NCBI GenBank assembly: GCA_965229095.1
Contig: OZ245855.1
Span: 1,488,001 to 1,552,000 of the forward strand
Length of the DNA stretch: 64,000 bases
DNA from: Taibaiella sp965229095
Lineage (GTDB): Bacteria; Bacteroidota; Bacteroidia; Chitinophagales; Chitinophagaceae
Direction of reading: 5' to 3'
Made by a program: the position numbers and the translations under genes. Under the pieces are notes generated by a model. The model saw nothing but the letters and a program-made list of their open reading frames with translations. It searched no databases and had not been told where the DNA came from. Below, piece after piece: positions 8,238 through 14,987 of this stretch (positions are counted from its first letter, which is position 1; each line of letters starts with the position of its first letter).

Positions 8238-9209
8238 ATGACAAAGATTGCAACAGTAAGCCTGGGTCAGAATGGCCCGATCGTCTCCAAACTGGGATTA
8301 GGATGCATGCGCATGTCACCGGTATGGGGAGGCCCCTCCAGGGACGAACAGGAAAGCATAGCCACCATTCAGGAGACCCTGGACAGTGGTATTAATTTTC
8401 TGAATACCGGCGACTTTTATGGCAGCGGCCACAATGAGCTGCTTATAGGCAAAGCCATCAAGGGCAGGCGTGATGATGCGTTCATCAGCGTGAAGTTTGG
8501 TGCGATCTTTTATGGTAGTCAATGGCTCGGTCTGGATTTAAGACCCATTGCCATCAAAAATTTCATCAACTATTCTTTGACCCGCTTAGGCATTGACACC
8601 ATCGATCTTTATCAGCCCTGCAGGCTGGACGACAGCGTCCCGGTAGAAGATGTGATCGGTACCGTCGCCGACCTGATCCGGGAAGGCAAGGTGCGTTACC
8701 TGGGCGTATCGGAGATCAATGCCCAACAGCTACGCAAGGCTCATAGCGTATACCCGGTAAGCGCATTGGAGATCGGTTACTCCCTGGCCGACCGGCAGAT
8801 AGAGCAAGACCTGCTGCCCACGGCAAAAGAGCTGGGTATAGGCGTGGTGGCATTTGCCAATACCGCCGAGGGCCTGCTCACCGGCCAGATGAAAGCCCCG
8901 CTGGCAGCAGGCGACTACCAAAATCACTTCTCCCGTTTCCAGGGCGATAACCTGGTCAGAAACCTGGAGAAAGTAGAAGTATTAAAACAGATGGCCCGGG
9001 AAAAGGGATACACCCCCACCCAACTGGCCATCGCCTGGGTGCATGCGCAGGGTGACCATATTATGCCCCTGGTGAGCATGAGTCAGCGCTCCCGGTTACC
9101 GGAAAACATACAAGCCATGAGCATCGGATTCACTCCCGAAGAAATGGCTACCCTCAACACCCATTTCGCGCCGGGTGCGATCCTGGGAAGCACTTACCTG
9201 CAGCGATAG
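8238..9209 (+). CDS. Aldo/keto reductase family protein with altered active-site residues
   Basis: A 323-residue (alpha/beta)8-barrel protein of the aldo/keto reductase family. The GDFYGSGHNE motif gives Tyr61, and SVKFG gives Lys86, two members of the usual Asp-Tyr-Lys-His tetrad. The Asp position reads Asn56 (FLNTGDFYG) and the His position reads Cys128 (LYQPCRLDD), so the tetrad is incomplete. The NADPH-binding end (VSMSQRSRLPENIQAM) is present. It probably reduces carbonyls with NADPH, but the substitutions make strength and substrate uncertain. The AraC regulator starts 29 bases after its stop, so that regulator probably controls or is co-expressed with it. Confidence 0.88.
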   Translation: MTKIATVSLGQNGPIVSKLGLGCMRMSPVWGGPSRDEQESIATIQETLDSGINFLNTGDFYGSGHNELLIGKAIKGRRDDAFISVKFGAIFYGSQWLGLDLRPIAIKNFINYSLTRLGIDTIDLYQPCRLDDSVPVEDVIGTVADLIREGKVRYLGVSEINAQQLRKAHSVYPVSALEIGYSLADRQIEQDLLPTAKELGIGVVAFANTAEGLLTGQMKAPLAAGDYQNHFSRFQGDNLVRNLEKVEVLKQMAREKGYTPTQLAIAWVHAQGDHIMPLVSMSQRSRLPENIQAMSIGFTPEEMATLNTHFAPGAILGSTYLQR

Positions 9210-9238
9210 CCCATGCTTTTTAATACCTTTACGCAGTG

Positions 9239-10063
9239 ATGCAACCATCTGAAATTATACCGGGCGTGATCTTTCATGCTTACCTGTCGGCAGAACGCAA
9301 GGAAAGGGCGGGCTTCCTCCTGCACAATACACTGGTGCTGCAGGTTTCGGGACAATTTACCCTCGAAACGGCTAAGCAGAAGATTTCCATGCGGGGCGGT
9401 GAAATGCTGCTGGTCGGCAAAAATCAGCTGGGCCAGATCACCAAGACCCCGCTGCCCGGCGAGGATTATGAAACCATAGTCATTATATTGCAGGAAGACC
9501 TACTGCGGAAGATCGCCCTGGAAGAGCAGATACAGACGCAGCAGAAATATATGGGCCCGCCCAATATCCTTATTCCCCGCAACGATTTCCTGGCCGGTTA
9601 TTTTCAATCTATCATACCTTATGTCCGTAATCCCGGAGAAAAAGTAACTACGGCCATGGGTCTTTTGAAAGTGAAAGAAGGAGTGCAATTACTGCTGCAT
9701 GCGATGCCTGGCCTCCGTAATTTTTTGTTCGACTTTTCGGAGCCGCATAAGATAGACCTGGAGCGGTTCATGCAAAGTAACTTTCATTTCAATGTCCCGG
9801 TAGAGAAATTTGCGCAGCTCACGGGAAGAAGCCTTGCGGGGTTTAAACGTGATTTTCAGAAAACATTTGGCAAAGCGCCCAGGCAGTGGCTGCTGGAACG
9901 CAGATTGACAGAGGCAAGGCATCTCATCGAAAAGAAGGACAGGAAACCCTCTTCCTTTTATCTTGACCTGGGGTTTGAAAGCCTTTCTCATTTTTCCTAT
10001 TCCTTTAAAAAGCAGTTTGGCAAAGCGCCTTCCGAATGGGTGGTTTTAAAGAAACCGGAATGA
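9239..10063 (+). CDS. AraC family transcriptional regulator
   Basis: A 274-residue regulator from the ATG at 9239; a GTG directly before it at 9236 is less likely. The N-terminal half has a cupin-like region (FTLETAKQKISMRGGEMLLV), and the C-terminal 100 residues hold the two helix-turn-helix units: VEKFAQLTGRSLAGFKRDFQKTFG and DLGFESLSHFSYSFKKQFG followed by the canonical APSEW end. A TACCTTTA sequence at 9224-9231 sits only 8 bases before the start, so a very short or leaderless transcript is possible besides read-through from the reductase. The inducer is unknown; the adjacent reductase is the obvious target. Confidence 0.92.
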   Translation: MQPSEIIPGVIFHAYLSAERKERAGFLLHNTLVLQVSGQFTLETAKQKISMRGGEMLLVGKNQLGQITKTPLPGEDYETIVIILQEDLLRKIALEEQIQTQQKYMGPPNILIPRNDFLAGYFQSIIPYVRNPGEKVTTAMGLLKVKEGVQLLLHAMPGLRNFLFDFSEPHKIDLERFMQSNFHFNVPVEKFAQLTGRSLAGFKRDFQKTFGKAPRQWLLERRLTEARHLIEKKDRKPSSFYLDLGFESLSHFSYSFKKQFGKAPSEWVVLKKPE

Positions 10064-10066
10064 TAT

Positions 10067-10108
10067 AAAAGCGATGGCCGCAATCTGAAGATTGCGGCCA
10101 TCGCTTTT
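10067..10108. terminator. Strong bidirectional terminator
   Basis: Perfect 19-base arms (10067-10085 and 10090-10108) around a TGAA loop, beginning AAAAGCGATGG and ending CCATCGCTTTT. It lies between the converging AraC and aldolase genes, with A and T runs on both sides, and can serve both. Confidence 0.88.
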
Positions 10109-10131
10109 ATTAAATACTTAGGACTATAAAA

Positions 10132-11190
10132 TTAAGCCAGGGTAATTTCTTTATCCAAATACACATCCTGAATGGTGTTCAGCAAGGCTACACCTTCGTT
10201 CATAGGTTTCTGGAAAGCTTTACGGCCACTGATCAATCCCATACCACCAGCACGTTTGTTGATTACCGCAGTAGTTACTGCTTCGGCCATATCGGAAGCG
10301 CCTTTGGATTCGCCACCGGAGTTGATCAGACCGGCACGGCCCATATAGCAATTGGCCACCTGGTAACGGCACAGGTCGATCGGATGATCTGTAGTCAGTT
10401 TACCATATACATCTTTATGGGTTTTACCGAAGTTAAGGGCGGTATAACCACCATTATTGGTTGGTAATTTCTGTTTGATGATATCGGCCTGGATTGTTAC
10501 GCCAAGGTGGTTGGCCTGAGCGGTAAGATCGGCAGCAGTATGGTAATCTACACCATCTTTCTTAAAGTTATTGTTGCGCAGGTAGCACCATAATACGGTA
10601 GCCATACCCAGCTCATGTGCATATTCGAAAGCTTTAGCTGTTTCGATGATCTGGTGGTGGCTTTCCTCGGAACCGAAATAGATAGTGGCCCCTACCGCAG
10701 TAGCGCCCATATTCCAGGCATCCCTGATAGAGCCAAACATGATCTGGTCGAAGCGGTTAGGATAAGAGATAAATTCGTTATGGTTGATCTTTACGATGAA
10801 CGGGATCTTGTGCGCGTATTTGCGGGCTACAGCACCCAATACGCCGTAAGTGGAAGCAACGGCATTGCAACCGCCTTCCATAGCCAGTTTCACGATATTT
10901 TCAGGATCAAAATAAATAGGATTGGGAGCGAAAGAAGCGCCGGCGCTGTGCTCGATACCCTGATCAACAGGAAGGATAGACACATAACCGGTATCGGCAA
11001 GACGACCATGCCCCAGGATGTTCTGGATGCTGCGCAAGGTCTGGATATTACGGTTAGAACCTGCCCATACTTCATCTACGTGGTTAGGAGAAGGAGCGTG
11101 TAAAGAAGAAGCTTCGATTGTTTTACATTGGTGCGTCAGCAACGACTCAGCATCAGCACCCAATAGCGTCACAATGTTGTTATTTGCCAT
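10132..11190 (-). CDS. fbaB: Class I fructose-bisphosphate aldolase (DhnA/FbaB type)
   Basis: A 352-residue aldolase of the DeoC/FbaB superfamily, cleaving fructose 1,6-bisphosphate to dihydroxyacetone phosphate and glyceraldehyde 3-phosphate through a Schiff-base Lys. Recognisable blocks are SILPVDQGIEHSAG, PFIVKINHNEF, ATAVGATIYFGS, MATVLWCYLRN, the phosphate-binding LINSGGESKG and MGLISGRKAFQKP. Length is normal for the bacterial FbaB form. It stands alone, with its own promoter (-7 at 11236-11243, about 45 bases upstream) and a strong terminator. No sign of unusual ancestry. Confidence 0.94.
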   Translation of the reverse strand: MANNNIVTLLGADAESLLTHQCKTIEASSLHAPSPNHVDEVWAGSNRNIQTLRSIQNILGHGRLADTGYVSILPVDQGIEHSAGASFAPNPIYFDPENIVKLAMEGGCNAVASTYGVLGAVARKYAHKIPFIVKINHNEFISYPNRFDQIMFGSIRDAWNMGATAVGATIYFGSEESHHQIIETAKAFEYAHELGMATVLWCYLRNNNFKKDGVDYHTAADLTAQANHLGVTIQADIIKQKLPTNNGGYTALNFGKTHKDVYGKLTTDHPIDLCRYQVANCYMGRAGLINSGGESKGASDMAEAVTTAVINKRAGGMGLISGRKAFQKPMNEGVALLNTIQDVYLDKEITLA

Positions 11191-11235
11191 AACGATGGAT
11201 TAACTATTTATTTTTTTGAAAATTAAAATTGGCTG

Positions 11236-11262
11236 CAAAGGTACATCAAAAGGAAATAAAAA
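11236..11262 (-). promoter_or_regulatory. Promoter of the aldolase gene
   Basis: On the minus strand: TTTTTATTTCC (11262-11252), 8-base spacer, then TACCTTTG (11243-11236), a perfect TAnnTTTG -7 element 45 bases before the start codon. It is back to back with the tRNA promoter, which uses the same upstream element. Confidence 0.72.
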
Positions 11263-11298
11263 TTTTGCCCGGTATAGGAATTATAAATGGGAAAAGTA

Positions 11299-11329
11299 TT
11301 TTTATTTCCAAAAATTACCTTTACCTTTG
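11299..11329 (+). promoter_or_regulatory. Promoter of tRNA-Met
   Basis: TTTTTATTTCC (11299-11309), then overlapping -7 candidates TACCTTTA (11316-11323, 6-base spacer) and TACCTTTG (11322-11329, 12-base spacer). Either places transcription start 20-35 bases before the mature tRNA. Confidence 0.7.
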
Positions 11330-11361
11330 CCGACCTTTAAAAGGGAATCACACCAGTGATT

Positions 11362-11435
11362 GCTCCTATAGCTCAGTTGGTTAGAGCACCTGACTCATAA
11401 TCAGGGGGTCCTTGGTTCAAGCCCGAGTGGGAGCA
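11362..11435 (+). tRNA. tRNA-Met, anticodon CAT
   Basis: A complete cloverleaf of 74 bases including discriminator A: acceptor arms GCTCCTA/TGGGAGC (one G.T), D arm GCTC/GAGC with AGTTGGTTA loop, anticodon stem CCTGA/TCAGG with loop CTCATAA (anticodon CAT), T arm CTTGG/CCGAG with TTCAAGC. The paired 1-72 position argues against initiator tRNA. The D arm and GGGTC variable region resemble elongator Met; a tRNA-Ile2 read by lysidine modification has the same anticodon and is not fully excluded. The CCA end is not encoded. Confidence 0.93.
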
Positions 11436-11446
11436 CGTTAAGAATC

Positions 11447-11480
11447 AAAACGGTTAGACTTAATTGAGTCTAACCGTTTT
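11447..11480 (+). terminator. Terminator after tRNA-Met
   Basis: Perfect 14-base arms (11447-11460 and 11467-11480; core CGGTTAGACT/AGTCTAACCG) with loop TAATTG, merging into a TTTTTT run. It starts 12 bases after the tRNA. Confidence 0.85.
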
Positions 11481-11770
11481 TTCATTTCGCACCACATTCG
11501 CACCACGGATTTTTAAACACCAAAACACCCGCTGAAAAGCGGGTGTCAACCATTACTGCACTTTAAAACAAGATAGGTATGCATCTTTTGCAAAGGTGCT
11601 TAACGTGTACGCCAGTTCAAGGCGTATTAAAGGAAACACTATTTTCCAGCCACCACTTCATGAGAAAACGGCTGCATACGTTACCAAAGAAAGATTAAAG
11701 TTCTTCTTTTCAATCGCGGTTTGTTCTTATTTCAATATTTTCGGCGCTCAAAAAACTATAGCTGCATATC
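11481..11770. other. Gene-free stretch after tRNA-Met with short direct repeat
   Basis: No convincing gene. TTCGCACCAC occurs twice in tandem (11486-11495 and 11497-11506), followed by a second hairpin (11525-11546). The ORF at 11596-11793 resembles nothing known. The tRNA-proximal position is a common integration site for mobile elements, so a degraded attachment region is possible, but no duplicate of the tRNA 3' end is seen in the window. Confidence 0.4.
11525..11546. terminator. Hairpin, possible terminator
   Basis: Perfect arms ACACCCGCT (11525-11533) and AGCGGGTGT (11538-11546) around GAAA. On the minus strand it runs into TTTTGGTGTTT, so it would work better for minus-strand transcripts; no minus gene ends here, which fits a relic. 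Confidence 0.45.
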
Positions 11771-12199
11771 ATGGAAAAGATCGAACACATTAATTACATC
11801 AAGGCGCCGCTTGCTGCCGTTTACCAGGCACTCAGCACACAAGAAGGATTGGCACAAACCTGGACCAATAAATTAAGGGTAGAGCCCGAAGTTGACTTTA
11901 TCAACGAGTTTGATTTCAATGATGATTACAGCACAAAAATGAAGGTCATTGAACTGGCTCAGGACAAAAGGATCCTGTGGGAGTGTATCGCTTCCGATCC
12001 CGAATGGATAGGTACGAAGGTTTCTTTTGATCTTTCGGAAAAAGACGGCGTTACTGCAGTTATCCTCAGGCATTTTGACTGGAGGGAACTTACCGAATTT
12101 TACCGGTGGTGCAATTATAACTGGGCTATGTTCCTGCTCAGCCTCAAAACGTATTGCGAAGAAGGAAAAGGTACGCCTTTCCAGGAACGGAAATTTTAA
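11771..12199 (+). CDS. SRPBCC/START-like domain protein
   Basis: A 142-residue START-like protein of the AHSA1/polyketide-cyclase-like type. The N terminus (YIKAPLAAVYQALSTQEGLAQTW) is the typical first strand and helices, DKRILWECI is a central strand, and the C-terminal helix contains NWAMFLLSLKTYCEEG. No signal peptide. It shares the fold, but little sequence, with the protein at 1962-2462. Ligand and role are unknown. It is a single-gene unit, closed by a hairpin at 12225. A TATTTTCG sequence about 40 bases upstream is a weak match to the -7 element. Confidence 0.85.
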   Translation: MEKIEHINYIKAPLAAVYQALSTQEGLAQTWTNKLRVEPEVDFINEFDFNDDYSTKMKVIELAQDKRILWECIASDPEWIGTKVSFDLSEKDGVTAVILRHFDWRELTEFYRWCNYNWAMFLLSLKTYCEEGKGTPFQERKF

Positions 12200-12224
12200 A
12201 AATCTACAGCCATTCCCAATGCCG

Positions 12225-12262
12225 ATGCTATCTCTGTTCCGCGGAATGGAGATAGCATTTTG
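12225..12262 (+). terminator. Terminator after START-like gene
   Basis: Perfect 10-base arms ATGCTATCTC (12225-12234) and GAGATAGCAT (12249-12258), with an inner self-complementary TTCCGCGGAA, followed by TTTGC. The T run is short. Confidence 0.6.
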
Positions 12263-12263
12263 C

Positions 12264-12875
12264 TTATGCTCTTTTACCTTTTGATTTATACAGAAGTGCT
12301 ATCATCTACAGGATGCCGCTTTTTATCGGATCGTATCCAAGGTTTTAACCACCAATAAAGACCGTGTAAAGCCATTGAAATTATTGTCTCACAAGTAGGC
12401 CACAAAAATATTTATTGTACCTGATATAGCTTCGTTTAGGATCAAAAATGGCGACTTTACCATAGACAGACAAAACAGGTAATACCCAAAACGTTTACAG
12501 GTAAGGGCTACAGGCGAAAACATCCTTGCGGTAACCGGTTCGTTTAAAAGTTGTCAACTGCATCTATAAAGGTTGCAAGCTGCATCAAAATGGCCGCCAG
12601 GAAGGATTTTACGCTGTTCTACATAAAAAAAACGCATTATTTAACTTTGATTTTCATACCTTTGCTTGCTTTTAACAGTATCCACCGTAAAGCATTTAAA
12701 TCAAACTCACTCCTATCAACTCGGCATCATTATTTCCGACAACTGGTTCTATACTGGTGGTTGGCAGTGATTTTCTGATTACTTCAGTTTAAATTCTCAG
12801 GAAGTGTTCACTTTATACACCATGAAGTAAAGACATTGTCTCTGTGTAATTTAAGTGATTATTAGGACTATATAG
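12264..12875. other. Gene-free region upstream of the acyltransferase-like gene
   Basis: About 610 bases with no ORF that resembles a protein. A perfect -7 match TACCTTTG is at 12657-12664, about 210 bases before the next gene, and would leave a long leader. The rest shows no repeat or RNA structure I can name. Confidence 0.4.
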
Positions 12876-13685
12876 ATGGATACGTTATTAAACAAAAATA
12901 ACCCGGAAGTCAGGTTAAGAGCGTTCAGGGCAATAGACGACCCCGAAGCTTGCATGCTTTTCCTGCAGGGTCACGAAAGGGTACTAACCAATATCGGCGT
13001 TAAGAAAGTAACCTCTTCCAACAATGCCTGGATGTACAACCCCTCTTCATTTGTACTTATAGTGGAATCGCTTGACCGCAGCAAAGTATATGGCGGAGCA
13101 AGAGTCCATGTGGCCAACGGCACCCACCCCTTGCCGGTGGAAGAAGCTACCGGGTCTTTCGACAGTAAGATATTTGAACATGTTTATGAGTATGCGCTCA
13201 GGGGGACGGGGGAAGTTTGCGGTTTGTGGAATTCGAGGGAGATAGCGGGTTATGGTATCGGCAGTATATTCCTTTTTCGTGCAGCTGTTGCCATATCTGC
13301 CCAAATCGGACTTACATCCTTGTTTGGCTTATGCGCACCCTATACCTTAAAAATGGCCCAGAATGTAGGCTTCGAAGTGCTGGAAGCCGTGGGCAATAAT
13401 GGTACGTTTTACTATCCCAAGCTCGACCTGCTGGCCACGGCAGTATATATGACGGATATTGATACCTTGAAAAATTCCGTTGAAGAAGACCGGATCGCCA
13501 TATTGAAATTGCGGCAAAACCTCCAGATCGTTATTGACGAAGAGCTGAGGAACAAACGTATGACCATACATTATGACATTGCAATACCCAACCTGGAAGC
13601 CTGGAGCTTGCAAGAGGTGACCTCCAACCTCAAAAGAAATTTTGCATCGGCAAATGTCGATGAAAAAAACATCAGCTTCCTGTAA
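12876..13685 (+). CDS. GNAT/acyl-homoserine-lactone-synthase-like acyltransferase (putative)
   Basis: A 269-residue cytosolic protein without signal peptide. The middle has the run of elements seen in GNAT-fold N-acyltransferases related to autoinducer and N-acyl-amino-acid synthases: VYGGARVHV (strand with Arg), an acidic EVCGLWNSREIAGYGIG (the E...R/G...G pattern around the acyl-donor site), LFRAAVAISAQIGLTSLFGLCAPYTLKMAQNVGFEVL (helix, then the GF end). The last 70 residues form a helical extension. It precedes the E1-like gene by 60 bases in the same direction. Family assignment is by pattern only; an acyl or aminoacyl transfer to a small molecule is the reasonable guess. Confidence 0.55.
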   Translation: MDTLLNKNNPEVRLRAFRAIDDPEACMLFLQGHERVLTNIGVKKVTSSNNAWMYNPSSFVLIVESLDRSKVYGGARVHVANGTHPLPVEEATGSFDSKIFEHVYEYALRGTGEVCGLWNSREIAGYGIGSIFLFRAAVAISAQIGLTSLFGLCAPYTLKMAQNVGFEVLEAVGNNGTFYYPKLDLLATAVYMTDIDTLKNSVEEDRIAILKLRQNLQIVIDEELRNKRMTIHYDIAIPNLEAWSLQEVTSNLKRNFASANVDEKNISFL

Positions 13686-13745
13686 CCAATTGAACCAACC
13701 AACTGACCGCCAGGTCTGCCATACCAGTAACCAAGATACCGTAAA

Positions 13746-14858
13746 ATGGATATCAAGAATCAAAAAATCAGAACCACCCAGGAGTTATCTTCTGTTTACA
13801 GGCCTGTATTGTACCGCCTGAACCAATACGACGACCGTATTGCATTTGAACAGCTTTGTTCTTCGGACGCTGTAACCTTTATACACGACGAACTGCTGAG
13901 CCAGTTAAAGGAGCTGATGAAGTGCCTGCATCCTTCAAAGCAATTAAGCTCCGAAGAAACGGACGCACTGATCAGCCAGCATCTTGGTGATACGCTACCC
14001 GACCATTACGGCGTATGGGCCTATTATCCCTGGAACAAATCCGTAGTTCACCTGCTGGACGAAGAAGAATTTATTGCCGTCAGGACCAACAGGAACCAGC
14101 TTAAAATAACAAGGGAAGAACAGGAAACGTTACGGCAAAAAAAGATAGGTATAATCGGCTCTTCCGTAGGACAATCCATAGCCCTTACCCTGGCTACGGA
14201 AAGGGTTTGCGGCTCATTGCGTCTCGCCGATTTCGATCTGCTCGAGCTCAGCAACCTTAACCGTATAAGAGCGGGCGTAAAAAGCCTGGGCTTATCCAAA
14301 GTAGTGATTACTGCCAGGGAGATAGCGGAAATGGATCCTTACCTCAAGCTGGAAATCTATACCGAAGGCATTACCCACGATAATATAAATTCTTTCCTCG
14401 AAGAAGGAGGAAAGCTCGATATTATGGTAGAGGTATGCGATAATATGGACATGAAGATCTATAGCCGGTTGATAGCCCGCAGCCTGGGTATCGCCGTAGT
14501 GATGGATACCAACGACAGAGGGATGATGGACATAGAGCGCTTTGACCTGGATCCGCAAAGACCGATACTGCACGGCTACCTTGAAGGTATGTCGCTGGAC
14601 AACCTGGCCTCGCTGAGCCCGGAAGAAAGAATGTCGGTGATCCTTAAAATCGTGGGTGCTGATTCCATATCCCAAAGACTTCGCCTATCGATCGCCGCCC
14701 TGCAAAAGTCTATAGCCGCGTTACCGCAATTAGCCTCTTCGGTAGTACTAGGTGGCGCTGTAACAGCAGATGTATGCCGCAGGATGTTGCTGGGCAGTTT
14801 TACCGGATCAGGAAGGTTTTACATAGACCCGGAAGATATCATAAAGGATCAGGTATAA
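13746..14858 (+). CDS. ThiF/E1-like adenylyltransferase, Rv1355c-type
   Basis: A 370-residue protein. Residues 1-125 are an extension with AYYPWNKSVVHLL and RTNRNQLKITREEQ; then comes the E1 adenylation fold: KIGIIGSSVGQS (133-144), ADFDLLELSNLNR (161-173, with D162, D164, R173), K185, and the CDN region at 231-233. These are the nucleotide-binding and Arg-finger positions of ThiF/MoeB/UBA1. The zinc CxxC pairs of MoeB/ThiF are absent and I cannot place a catalytic Cys. The N-terminal extension and the motif wording match the Rv1355c family, whose longer members carry a nitroreductase-like C-terminal domain; that domain is missing here. Probable job: ATP-dependent activation of a carboxylate. 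Confidence 0.8.
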   Translation: MDIKNQKIRTTQELSSVYRPVLYRLNQYDDRIAFEQLCSSDAVTFIHDELLSQLKELMKCLHPSKQLSSEETDALISQHLGDTLPDHYGVWAYYPWNKSVVHLLDEEEFIAVRTNRNQLKITREEQETLRQKKIGIIGSSVGQSIALTLATERVCGSLRLADFDLLELSNLNRIRAGVKSLGLSKVVITAREIAEMDPYLKLEIYTEGITHDNINSFLEEGGKLDIMVEVCDNMDMKIYSRLIARSLGIAVVMDTNDRGMMDIERFDLDPQRPILHGYLEGMSLDNLASLSPEERMSVILKIVGADSISQRLRLSIAALQKSIAALPQLASSVVLGGAVTADVCRRMLLGSFTGSGRFYIDPEDIIKDQV

Positions 14859-14987
14859 GAAGTTACTACCGCCACGTTTCCCCGGTTAGTCCATAAATAA
14901 TTCACACAGTTTTTTCAGCATATAGCGTGAATTAAAAATCTGTTGTTTACATTTATGGCCTAATTTCGGGGACATCCTATATCGTTA

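Noticed and set aside
11596..11793. 65-codon ORF after tRNA-Met
   Set aside because: No family, no promoter, and overlaps the START-like gene start in another frame.
12551..12778. 75-codon ORF in the gap before the acyltransferase-like gene
   Set aside because: Starts with TTG, random-looking composition, contains the -7 match at 12657.
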